Assembly (NCBI GenBank): GCA_008694505.1
Contig: VZDJ01007753.1
Span: 25,378,039 to 25,442,038 of the forward strand
Source: Cyanoderma ruficeps
Lineage: Eukaryota > Chordata > Aves > Passeriformes > Timaliidae
Direction: 5' to 3'
DNA: 64,000 nt
Below the pieces are notes generated by a model. That model was not told the origin of the DNA, made no database searches, and saw only the letters and a program-made list of their open reading frames with translations. The position numbers were made by a program, and so were the translations under genes. Position 1 is the stretch's first letter, and every line of letters begins with the position of its first letter. Positions 48,070-60,800 of the stretch are shown one piece after another.

Positions 48070-48660
48070 GTATGTGTTGATACTGCAGATACCCAAATAT
48101 TTAGGAATCTCTCATTCTGCATTAAAGAAATGATCATGTGTTCTGGCCCATGCATTTTTCTTTGTCATCTCTCCATTCAATTTGATATGGCAGTGGTATG
48201 AATGTAATTGTTAAATACAAGTTTTGGGGGAAAGAAGTGCTTATAGGCAAATTTTGCTCTTAGGAGCTGTATTAGCGTAGTTTGGTATTGGCCAGATTTT
48301 TGATGTTTGCAAAGTTAGCATGCAGGAAGAAAATGGTGAGTAGATTTATGATTATGAAGAAGTAATTGTTTACTCCTCCAATTTCTTAAATCCTGTCAAG
48401 GAATTAATTTAATTGAAATGTGAAAATTTCAAATGTGAAACCTGTTGTTTATTGGATAGTTTGTGAATAGTTGTGTGGGGAAAAGAGGGAGTTTTTCCAT
48501 GGGATGTGTGCAAAAGATTTGAGATATTTTTTCAATGTTCTGTGTTTTGGCAATAAACTCAGTCATAAATATATGCATACCTGGGCTGGATAGCTTTTAG
48601 GAAGTCTTTATTCCTATGTATTACTACTCCTGTTTGTTTGTTTGTTTTTCCTGCTCCCAG

Positions 48661-48861
48661 AAATACTCTTCTTGATTCCTGCACCCAGAATTGAAATCTA
48701 CCACTGAAATCAACAAAAAAGAAATGATAAAATTTTTTCTTATGGTTAACAAACAAGGTCAAACAAGACTGTCCAGGTATTATGAGCATGTAGAAATTAA
48801 TAAACGGACAATGCTGGAAGCGGAAGTAATTAAAAATTGTCTCTCCCGTTCAAAGGATGAG
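48661..48861 (+). CDS. AP4S1: AP4S1 first coding exon (leader 48661-48723, coding from 48724)
   Basis: The acceptor TGCTCCCAG at 48660 follows a T-rich (TTTG)n tract. A second CCCAG at 48688 is an alternative. Coding begins at the ATG 48724-48726 and gives [40 protein letters not shown] and SRSKDE, then GATGAG|GTAGG. The ATG is chosen because it aligns exactly with the start of the human protein. Confidence 0.94.
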
Positions 48862-51800
48862 GTAGGTTTTGTAGGTTTTATTTTATCCACATCTCACACC
48901 TTTCCCACTGATAATTCGGAAACCAATCACTGTCTATCTCAGGTCATTATTTCATTCGTACCCATGATAAAAAAGATTGAGTTTCTAGATTATGGGTTCA
49001 GTCAACTGAACTGTTATTCTGTATTGAATAAATATGTTTTTCTGAGGCTTACAGAGATTTTGGAGTTGTGTGTATCACTGTCATGAAGATTCCTCTTCTT
49101 TGTTTGAAGAAGCTCAGAAGTCCAGGAAAAACTCATTTTATCCTTGTATTGCTTGTCTGATAGAGATGGATGGAGGGATATTACTGTTTTGCCAGAAGGT
49201 AAAAGGCAGAGTACTGACAGCTCTGAGTTTAAACTTAGGGTAGAGGATTCCAAATTATGAAAACATTATCTAATGCATAGGGGATTTTGGAAACACAGAT
49301 TTTTAGGCCTCTGTATTAGTCTTCTTTATTCAAAAAAATTGCTCGTGTGTTCTGCAATAAAGTCAGAAAACATAGAAGTTGGAAATTTTTTTGGATGAAA
49401 GTTGAGATTTTCATTGCTCTCTTGATTAAATCATTGGTTCTTTAAGAAAAGCATCAAACTTTTGCACACTGACTTGAATTAGATGAGAAATATGTGACTT
49501 GGACAGTGAATGAAGTTGTTTTGGGTTGTGCTCCGAAGTCAGCTTTTCATTAATGATGTGTGTTCTTGCACAGCACTCCTCACATACTTCATTCTGGGAA
49601 ACCTCAATAAAAATAGCAGTTCCTATAAACCCCTTCGTTCGCAGCTTTGACAGTGGCTAAAGAAATGAAGGTCTTCGTGCTGCTCCTGTGAGGGCATTTC
49701 CGAGCGCAGCTGCGGCGCAGGAGCTGCCGGCGCTGCCGCTGCCATTTCGGGCACCGAGCGAAACGACACAGAAAAGGCGGCGGCGTCTCCTCTAGCGGCG
49801 TGAAACGGCGCCATCTCCTGGCTCCCTCCTGTTGGGAAAGACGTGTTAATTCCCCACTGGGTCTGGAAGGCCAATATTCTTAATTTTTAATTAAAATATT
49901 GATTATTTTTTTAGATACGAAAATTACCTCTAGGTTTCTTTTTTTTAAAGGGCTTGCAAATGAAAGTTATGGGAAAGTACTGAGTGCCTTTATAACCCCA
50001 AAGAATAGTTCAGTTCTGCAGGTTTGACTTTTTCCATTTAAAAAGTGGTGGCATGTTTTTTGCCAGCAGATGAAAAGTGTGGTGTAACAGTTACTGTACT
50101 AAATTCCTCTCAAGTTAAAATTGATGAATCTTGGGAGGTCCGTGTTCTCTATGGGTCTTACAAACCTGAAAGCTCACACCCTTTGAACAATGTGCTTCAT
50201 ACTGTTGTATGCTTAAATGCAGCTGCTATATTTGACTCATTTTTCTTCTGCCTAGTGCTCTTTCATTGAGTATAAGGATTTCAAGCTGGTGTACCGACAG
50301 TATGCAGCCCTTTTCATAGTTGTTGGCATCGACCAGACAGAGGTAAGAAATTATATACCCTCTTGCAATGAATGTTTATAGTGATTATCACAGGCTAGAG
50401 CTCAAGTCTTCATCCAGTAAGGAAATTTTCAATAGCAATTAGAGAATTTCAAGGAGTCATTGGAAAAAAACCCAAACCAAACAACACACCCCCCCCCCAA
50501 AGAAAACTTCAGCTAAGCCAAACAAAACCAAAAAACAAATCCCCTCCCCTCAAAATTTTTATTTCTGTGAAGTAAGAGAGATATAAAAGCAAGTGTGCTA
50601 TGTTTGACTTTGGTCTTTAGCAGTAGAACGAATTGTTACCATGAAGTAGTCTTCCTGAGCCTTGTACTAATTCTGCACTAATTTATGTGTGGTGGGACTT
50701 CTCAACAAATGTTAGCATTACAGCCAGGTCAGCTGTCTCATTTGTGGTGACTTCTCACTGTTTTTAATGTCCTTGGCCAAAGAAAAAATTCCTATACTGT
50801 CAGCTACAAAGATGCCAATTTATTTTGCTTTTCAAAAAGGGAAAAAAAGAAAGATATTTGAAAGCTGACAAGTGCTGTTATTTCATTTGTTCCGGTTGCA
50901 GCTGGGAGGCCTTAGTGTTTGCCCTGATAACTGGTTCTCAGAAATTAATTCAGCACTTACTGCTGGAGACCTTAACAGGGTGGTGTGGAAGGTAGCTGCT
51001 GCCTACCACAGTATCTTCAAGTCAGGGTTATCGTGGGTGGCGGGCAATTTGGGACAAATTATTTTGGCTTTGCTACAGGAATCACCCAGCAGAGGCTGGC
51101 TCTGTGCTACAGCTGGCTGGTGTGTCTCCAGCATGGGTAAGCTTAACCTAGTTAGCTGTGTGTGTCCATGGAGCTGAGCTGGGAGGGGGTGGAACAAAGG
51201 CTGCAGTGGGATGGCAGCAGCCCAGGTGAGAGAATCCCTTGGCTGCTGCAGAGCTGCTCTCTGTGGCTGGCCTGGAGCTTCTGCCCTGAGCACTGCCCAG
51301 CTCTGGGCACCTCAGCTAGGTTGCTACATGGCCTGAGCAGAGGGCTTACTCTATTGTCTAGTGGCTTTTCATTCACCACAAACTGAATTAACGTAAGGAA
51401 TACTATTACATTTTCTAGATATTGATTTAATATTCCGTCGGTTTTAATTTCAGAATGAGATGGCAGTATATGAACTGATTCATAATTTTGTGGAAGTTTT
51501 GGACAAATACTTCAGCAGAGTGGTGAGTGAGACACTGAATCCGTTATGAAACATTTTTTCTCTTTCAAAACTTTGGTGAAAGTGTCATTTCAGAGAATAA
51601 ATCAAAGGAGAAAAATATTTAATATTTTAGAATTTTGATAAATATTATCACTGTGGGGAAAGGCATTATGAGCTGATTTTTCAGAGACGTAAAGGTATAC
51701 ATGGGTTATAAATTATCAGACAAGGAATACCAGAAATATTTCTGTTAGAAAAACATGGGTTTATAGGTTTTATGGGGTTTCTTTGGGTCATATACTCTTA

Positions 51801-54800
51801 AATTAGCCATGGGCATTTTATGTGTTTTAAAGAAATAAAGAGGTTTTTCTTTGCAGTTCTTATGCATGTTATAGCATTACATTTTCCCCAAATGAACTTC
51901 ATTTATGATTAAGATGGTGTAAGCATGAAGCAGGGAACTGACATCACTCTCACTGAATAAGATCAGAGGAATGGAGCAAAAGAAACCTCAAAAACCAGTT
52001 TGTACTTGTAGTCCCTGTATTGTTGTCAGGCAACAGTGGATATCTGATAAAACAGCTATTATAGAGATAGTAATTTTGTTAAGGATTCAACATCAGACAT
52101 GGCTCCACTTAAAATGACACCATTCCTTTTGGTGGGAGATTTTTTTTGCTTGCTGGTTTGTAGAAAGTTTGAAAATGCAGCATTGCAATTCTGGTTAGAA
52201 CATTTGCTATTTAATTTAGGGCTTGTAATAATCTTGTTACAAAAAAAATTGACCGAAATCATACTTTGGCGCAGTTTCAGTTAACCTTTGCGGAAACGTG
52301 TTGGATATCCCTCTTGGAAAAAAGGATTGGATAGTTTCCTCTGTAGTCCATGTACTTGAGGGCATTACACTGTACATACATAGGTATCAGTATGCAGAGT
52401 CTGTAACTGCTTTCCCAGTTCTAGTACCATAGCAGGCATGGCAGAGCTCCCTCTGTGAATTCAAGGACATGCTTGAAAAAGTAATCTGCACCCTTCCCTG
52501 TTTAGATGCTTGGCAAATCTTTTAGGCTGTTATCTCAACTGACATTGCCCCAGCCCATTGAAACTGGTGGTACTAAGTATATCACTTTCTGACTGCACTG
52601 AGTTCAGAATTTCTCTTAAAATTGCTGATTGTAGTCCCAACCTAAGCAGTGATAACCAGGAATGCAATTAGATCCTGGCAGCACAGGAATGCACAATAAA
52701 ATTTAGTCACATCTTATTTGTCTGATTGAGCTAGTAGCTGCCAAGCACCACTCAAATTTTATTCAATTAAAGCAGAGCAAAAATAGATGTAGTTCTTATA
52801 CATATAGATGTAGTATATATATAATCCTTTGACCACACATATAACCCAACCACTGATAGCTGTTAGAAATTTGCTGAGTTTATCATACCAGAGGGTTTTT
52901 TTTATTTTCCGTAGCATTTTGGGTTTGAGACTAGAGGAACCTAAAAGGGGCTGCTGAAAGAAATCTAATGCCATTTAATGGTTCTGGTTTTAATATCATA
53001 TAGCATGATAAATGGCAGAGCACTAATAAAAGGGCTGTAATTCTAGCTGGGGTTTCTGGCAGTAACCACAGAGCAAGAAAGTCTAAATCTGTACTTGTAC
53101 AGATTACTGTTTAGGATTTGCAGAATTTTAGCAGAATCCCAAATTATGATGATGGCAAGAGACAGAACTCTGTGAAAAGAGAGAAAATGTGTCCCACTCT
53201 AGAAGGACATTTTGTCATCTGTTATTTTTAGACTTGAAAGCTTTAAACATTCTCACGTACTCTATTTTTATTTAATGGAGTTTACAAACCTTGAATTCAG
53301 ATATGAGAACAAACATTAATGCAATTAGGAGGAAAGCTTTCAAAGTTGCTTGTGAGATACAAAATTCTGAGTCCCCTTCACTTTTATATGGCTATCCAGG
53401 AAAAATTCTGCATACTGTTTAGAATTCCAATGTCTCCAACTACTTTTTAACGCTAAGAAACCTTAAACTGATTGGGCCCTTAAAATGCAATTTTTGTGAT
53501 GCATTAAATACTTCTAATTGAAGAATGGCAGAGTCACTCAGCAGAGGCCTGTAGACTAGTAGTCCGGTTTAGATCATTTTTAGACCACAGAAGTAGTAGC
53601 AATTTTACCAGTAAAACCTTACCAGCTTTACTCTGCCTTAAAACAAGGTTTAGACCATGAATGAAAACCATGTTTTCGAATTAAATTCTCTAGGTAGCAG
53701 GTAAAGATTCCCTCTTTTAGTAGAGACTGGGGAATCTCCACCCAACTCTGCAAGATCTTAAGTGCTAAGTCTGTGATTAATTCTTTCTAAGTTTAGCTAT
53801 TTAACTGAGGCACCTAAGTTAGAAATTTGGTCACCCTGAGCTCCCATTACTGGCAGTGGAGACCAATGAGTATCTCGAGAACGTGAGTCATGCCTCAAGT
53901 GTGCCGAGTCAACTGGTGAAGATCCCCATCTCTTCTGCTGACTGCAGAGACCACGAGGGCTTCTACCTCAGACATTTTGGTTAAATGAGTAATACTGCCT
54001 GGGGTAAATCCAAAAATAGAAGGGAAATGATGCCTATATGAAGAATTGTGTTGCTGGGGCTGGAGAATACTTAGAAGCGCTCAGGGTCCAAATCCTGGAG
54101 TTGCCTTTTCTAATACATGCAGCCACTACCACAGTCATGGGTATATACAGTGTCTAGATTTGCTGTTGAAATGCTCTGCAGCAACAACTTTAACTGTGTA
54201 AACTTGGCATTAACGTCCTGGTTTTGCAGAAGGAGGAAGAGAGAATATAGGGCTGGAACTGCCATCATTAGAGCTGCTGGTTTTCCACCCACTCACTCAG
54301 ATGGCACTGCCTATATTCAAATTGTTACTTGTAGATGACCTCAGTGGGTATTTTTAAGTAAAACATTAGCTTTGATTACAGAGACAGGTAACACATGTAA
54401 AGCAAAGTGGTGTTGCAGGAAAGAGCATGTAATTCTCCGGTCTAGAACAGAAATCTGAATCATTCTAAAATTTTCTATCGTTATTTTGAAGACTTTCTTT
54501 ATCCTTTGAAGGGAAATGTAATGTTTAATGATTATGAGATGAGATCATCTGAGATAAGAGCTCAAACTGAAACTAATGGCTGTCTCTTTTCCTTGCAGAG
54601 TGAATTAGATGTATCCTTTTCAGTATCAGAAATCCATTTGTTATTGCTTTTTGGTGTATGTTCCAGTTCATACTGTCTTCATGGCACTGTCTGTCACTCA
54701 AGTCAATGCAGATGTTCACCAGTTTTGCACTTGGGAGTAAGCAGCACCATTTTGGCACCTTTCTGAAAGCATAGCTAATGTTCACATGGGTCACCTATTT

Positions 54801-57800
54801 AAATCCTCTATCATTAAGATAAGCCTGGTTCCCTTTAAGGTAAGACACAGAGAGCTTGCTTTGAGAGAACTGAGTACATGGAAAGTTAGATTCATGGGGA
54901 ACTTTCAGGCTTAACTAGTTACTACTTTAAGGTTTCATTTTGAGTTTGCAATAAAATAGATATTGAAATTAATGTAATAACAACTGAATGTCACAGCTGT
55001 GTCTTGAGCCAAATAACAGCACTATTTGTAAGATTATGTTTGCAGTTTGATCTTGATTCATGAAAGCAAGAAGTGAGTTTTACTTTCTGTATCTTTGGAA
55101 GGAGGGAAAAACCTGGAAGGAGAACATTTAGGAAACCAGGTGTTAACTTATTTTCCCACTCTTCCCCTTACACTGCTCTATTTTCATATCTATGTTTTGC
55201 AGGGTATTAATTAAAATATGATTTAAAACTCACCCAAATACTAAAATATGGTCCTAAACAATTAAACATGAATAGCAAGTAAATAAAACACAATACTGGA
55301 AAAATTAAACTAGGAGAATGTAGCACAGTCTTCCTTCTCAGTTCTTCCAGTTCCCCAGCATGTTCACACTACTGCAGCATTTCTTATGCTTATATTTGTT
55401 GTTGGTTAAATGCAGATCTGCTGGTACAAAGAGTTTCAGTTACACACCTGAAATCTTGCAATCAAGCAATTTAGTTTATTTACTTTATGAATTACCACTT
55501 ATGAAGAACATAGAAAAAGTCTGTAATTTGCCAAATGGTCTCACAATAACTCTTGTGCTCAGTGCAGTGAGCTTGGATGCAAAGTATCTGCTGGAGAGGG
55601 TGTCATCTGAAGGTCTGCAACAGTGAACACCAAGTAGCATTTACAGAATCTTTGTTTACAGTGTATCTTGCAGGAGACTCTCATAATTTCCTGACTCTCT
55701 GCTATTATTTTTGTGTACAGATCCATAGGAAGTCTATTTGTTATACAGTTCCATAGGAAGTGATAGTGGCTATTCTATATAGCTAGTAGTTTTTAGTAAC
55801 ATTAAAAAAAAAGCAGGAAATGACATGAACTCAAAACCCATTTAAAATAGACCATAATTACTAAGGCTATTCAGCCATGCACAGAGCAAAGCCTAGTTAA
55901 ATCCAATTGAGATGTCCCTGGAGCCCACAGCAAGCCTGCAGCACATGCTCTGATTCTTGCAGCTCCCAGACATAGTCCATTACCCCAGTATTCCTGGCAA
56001 TGCAGCTCCAGCAGAGGCAGAACTCCAGCTTTCGTTTAAGTCCACACCTGAATTCATCCAGGACATCCACATTGTAGCTCATGTCAGGAAGGGTGCCTCG
56101 GGCACAAGGCAGGGGCTGGGTACAATCTGAATCCTTCCCAACAGGATTTATACATCATGTTGGTATGTATGACATTGATGCTAAACAATGTATGAACGAT
56201 TGCACAGTTCTCTCATGTAATCTGCAAAGATGAGCACAGATTACCTATTGGCTAAGTACTTGAGAACAGCCAGCTTTTTACAGAAGCTTTCATGTGTGAA
56301 TTGTGAACCACTTAGCCATTATATTTCATTATATTTTCATTTAGAGTCAGTTGCACACTTAAGCTCACCTAGGCTGGAATGACATTCCTAAAGTTGTTTG
56401 GATTGGTTTTAAAATATCAGTAAGTAGTGTTGTGATTGAACAAGTACTGAAATTGTCCTCAGGGTGCTATGCCCTAATGTGTTAATAGCATTGGATAAGC
56501 CTCACTTTGTCTATAAAATAAGTGGGGGGAGGGGGTTCTGTAGCACTAAAACTGCGGCTTGGGTGGTGTAGGAACTACTTTCTTGCTAGGATGAGGACAA
56601 AAGAGACTATAAAAACACAAGTGCTAAGACAACAGCTTTACAGGGAACAGAATGCTGGTAAGTATGGCAGTTTCTAAAATTACTAAAGGTAATTTTTCTA
56701 TTGCTTGAACTGGTGGAGCAAAGCTTAGTTGAAGACACATTATTAACTTCTAGAGAAACAGGTACTTATGCTCCCCTTGTGGGAAGGGAAGAGTGACAGA
56801 GTGCTCTAGGACTAAGCATCTGAAGAATATTGTCTTGATCCAAAAAAGCCATTACATTCCATTCCAGCTAGCTGCTGCTGCTGCTGCTCCTCCTAAGACA
56901 GATAAGAAGCTTTGATGCAGGGAATACTTCATGTGAATCGACTGTTCTTCAGTTCCCTGTGGGATAACACTGAGAATACAGTGCATTTAAGGAATGAAAA
57001 AATTGAATGGTGAATTTATTCCGAGAATTTGTAAGGATACACTTCAGTTTGCACTGTAACACAAGTGGGTGAAATGGAAACCTATAAAGACTAGCTTAAC
57101 ATCAGCTTAGTTGTTCTAGAATTTCACACAACTTGAATGCACCTTTGTCTCCTATTTAATATCAGCACAGTCATTTGAGGAAGAAATGGTCAAGAAAACA
57201 TTTCATGGGTTTCAGTGCCTTAAACATGCCTGCCATTAGACAGGCTAAAAGTTACTGAAAGTGACCATTGGCAAATGTAAGTCAGAATGTGAGAGTCTAG
57301 ACTAAATAAAGAAGCAACTCCAACTAATCTCTAGTTGAAGATGAATGTACGCGATGGAAATCAAGGGTCTGTAGTGCTGTATATTCAGTAGCAAACCATC
57401 TGCCCCTTATGTACCTGCACTGTAATCTACAAAGCCTCTGTTTGTGCTCCTGGGTGTGTTCTGTGATCACAAGGTGCACTTCATCATCTCTTAAGCCTGG
57501 ACACACCCTTGAATTACTTGCCTGGAAAACCCTGAGATCTCTAAAATGCCTCCATATGCAAGTCCTAACTGTGCGTTTTCCCCTTCTTTCCCTCCCCTCT
57601 TCCCTGCTCAACTGTCTGTATTATGTTTTGGGAAAGGAGATACAATACCTGTGTCACATGTATCTCCTCTTAGTATGCATTTGATAAAAGCTCTGGGATA
57701 GTAGGAAGTACCACTAATGTTTTTAAGAAGGGGAGCTCTTTAAGTAACATTTAAAATGCCAACTTGTGTAGCTACCATTTACTTCTGCTGCTTGGTATGC

Positions 57801-60800
57801 AGCTGCTGCAGCATTGCCAGAAATTGGGAAGCCAAAGGCAGGGTAGGGGCTCATCTTTTCCCAGGCTGGCATGCAGAGATTAACATGTTTCACTCTGCAG
57901 TCTTGTTCTGTTATCCTCTGCATGGATCTAGTGAAAGTCCCTTAATGCTCTTTCCGTGGGCAGCCAGGATTCTTACTGGAAGCAGGACCTTAAATGACAG
58001 CTCTGGGTGGAGCATATGGCAATGCAAACACCAAATACAGCTATTTCCTGTTGCCAGCTGCTCAAACTGGTTTGCTTTGCTGCTTTCAGCTGGGTGTGGA
58101 TCTATGACTCCAGGGCTCTAAACCCTGAAATTCGGGGTCACTTGCCAAACAAGTAACAGGTGGGGAGGATGAGACTTGCTAAGGATCAAATACATATCCC
58201 TCCCTGGGCAGGGCATTCAGATATGAATGGCTGAGCTGTGTTGGGCAAGATGTAACCATAAAACATAGGTGAAACTTACAGGAAGGGGAAAAGAGCCAGA
58301 GGTGCTCCCTGTATAATCCAGCTGTTTGCCAAGAACAGTGTGGTGAAGGGAGGTGGGATGTTAGGTTGAGGGTAGAGGGTAAAGAATGCTTTGGGACTTT
58401 CCAAAATCAAGTTGATGGATCTTTCCAGAATGGTATTAGTACCCCAATCAAACTGCAGATGAAATTACTGTTTCTGGAGTGATGATTGTGAGATTACCAC
58501 ATCAGAGGTGGACAGAAGTCATACCACTTCTCTGCAATGGAAGTAACCCATTTGGAAATAACCTGGAACAGCCTGCAGGGAAATTGACATCTCATTGAAG
58601 TGCACTGGGTCCAAGTGGAACAGCTCAAACATTCTAACTGGTGTGGGTATAGTTTCCCTTTGACATAGTATTGGCACTTCTGGAACTACAGCAGAGGAGA
58701 AAACAGTGCTAGATGTGATTTAAATGTTTTCTTAAATAAGATGAGAGTGGCAGGTTGCTGCATCACCACTGATCCTGGTTGATTAAGTTGTTTGGATTTT
58801 ACTGTTTTGGAACTGTTAAAGGAAGAGGAAAGTCTGGACTCTGCCATGGGAACTGGGGCAGTGTGAATCAGTGGTAGAGTGTAAAAATTAAAAGCCAGGA
58901 GGAATTGGCTTTCTCACTTGTTGAAACCTAAATGGAATGTTATCTAATTTCCTTACTAGATCCTGTAGCCCAGTGCAGAGCAGTGCCAGAGGTGAACTAA
59001 GCAGCAAAACAGCTCTCTTTCTAAAAATTCTCATATTACTGTAATAAAGAAATCCTAACTTCTCAGAATAAAATATTTCTGTAAAGGCTGGTTTACTCAA
59101 TGAATTTATCACAGCAAGAAATTTGCCTTCAATCCTTAAACTGCCAAGCCAAGTAAAGCTACCACCTTTGTCTGTGATACGACAGAAGTGGTGACTGTTT
59201 AAAGTTGTAAGAACAGCACTGGTCCTTGGTATCAAAAGGCTTGAGTCTGATTTTTAGAAACAATGCAGGCCTATGGTCAGATTCAGGAAGAAGTCTGGTA
59301 TTTAAAAAATAATTTAGAATTAAATTAGGTAGTTAAGTTTAGGTCAGCAAATTGGAAGCTTTCTGCTGAACCGTGGCCATCCCCAAGACCCTGTTGACAG
59401 CTATAGTTTCTCACCTTGCAGTAACTAGTAGAAAAGTTATTTGGGGATCTGAATTGTGCTACTACACATACCTAGACACGTGCTCTTGGTCAGGCAGAAT
59501 ACTTCCACTGGAGCAGTGTTACAATTGCTTCCCCTTCTGCACAAATACACAGTAGCACTGACTTCAGCCCAGAGCATTCACAGCAAGCAGGAACAAACAC
59601 ACAGATACCTGGCTCCTAAGCTGTTGTCATTTGCAGCTCAGTACTCACACTGCTCCAGCTCTTTGGCAGAGCAGTACGGCTGACTGCCAAAGTCAGATCC
59701 ACTGGCAGTCAGGCGACAGAGCAGTCTGAGCCGTGTCCAAAAAAGTAAGACTGATATTTATCACACTGAGCAGAGGGAACTGTTGATGCCTTCAAAAACC
59801 TGATTCTTGCAACTCCACTGATTAGCAGGGAAATGCACTAACATAAATACAAAGACTGGAGCAAAACCAGGCTGTCTTCCTGAGTTCAATTCATAGTGTC
59901 ATAAATAGCAGAATGGGAGAGAAGGCACTCAAGAGACTCATCAAAGTGGGGGAAAAGTACTGAGAGATGTATTTAGCAGTTACTGTACAAAGTACAGTAC
60001 TCTTCCTAGCTCCACTGCAGCAGTCCTCAATACATGGGCAAGATTTAGAAGGTACAAAATGAAGGCAATGCAATGATCTGTTGTGCTCAGCATAGAACAC
60101 ATGTAAAGAGCAGCAACAGGTGGAGACTAAGGCAGATAAAGGGTTATTCATGCTCTGTGTATGTGTGTCAGTGAGAAACAACAGATGCACCCAGCAGGCT
60201 GCTTTGCTGTGCCCGTTTCCATTTCAGGTTCTGGTGATAAATGACAACATCTGAGTCTTTTTTCACAACATAACCCTTGGCAGTTCAGTGGATGCCCTGG
60301 ACACTCATGTCTGCATGTATCTCTGCCTGTGTCATGAATGCCCACCACTTTATACCCCTGGAAGGCCTGCCATCTTTTTTTTTTTTGAGGCAGATGTGGT
60401 TAGATAAAGTGAAGGAAAGACAGATGTGCTTATGGACAAATTTCATATATCAACTCTACAAATTTGTATTGCTGCAGATTATTTTCCTTTGGGTGAATAT
60501 TAGAGATTATAAATATATTTTTAAAAATATTTAAAATATGAACCATTTATTTACTTTTGCTCTTCTCTATGAGATTTACTGCTAGATCAGTAACTCCACT
60601 TTATGTATCAGTGTATTCCTCTTAAGCTATTTCCAAGCAGATAAAATACTGTTAGTAATTCAGGGCAAGGAAATTTTGAGAATCTAGTGTTTAAGAACTT
60701 CGCAGAATTTTTGCATCTTCGCATAGAAAGTTGTGACCTGTTGATAACATTTCATATCCAGATGACACCTGGTACTCAGGCAGATAGAAAAATTAACCAC

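Larger units (their letters stand above)
41632..48660 (+). other. AP4S1 leader intron (from the inferred donor)
   Basis: About 7 kb. The first 300 bases are still CpG island. It holds the CR1 at 43273-43694 and the candidate leader exon at 47987-48069. Nothing else is recognised. Confidence 0.6.

Noticed and set aside
51150..51350. GC-richer segment in an AP4S1 intron as an exon
   Set aside because: Open frames on both strands disagree, there are no fitting splice sites, and no AP4S1 residues are missing.
56872..56886. (CTG)5 as an expandable repeat of interest
   Set aside because: It is only five units and lies deep in an intron, which is ordinary simple sequence.
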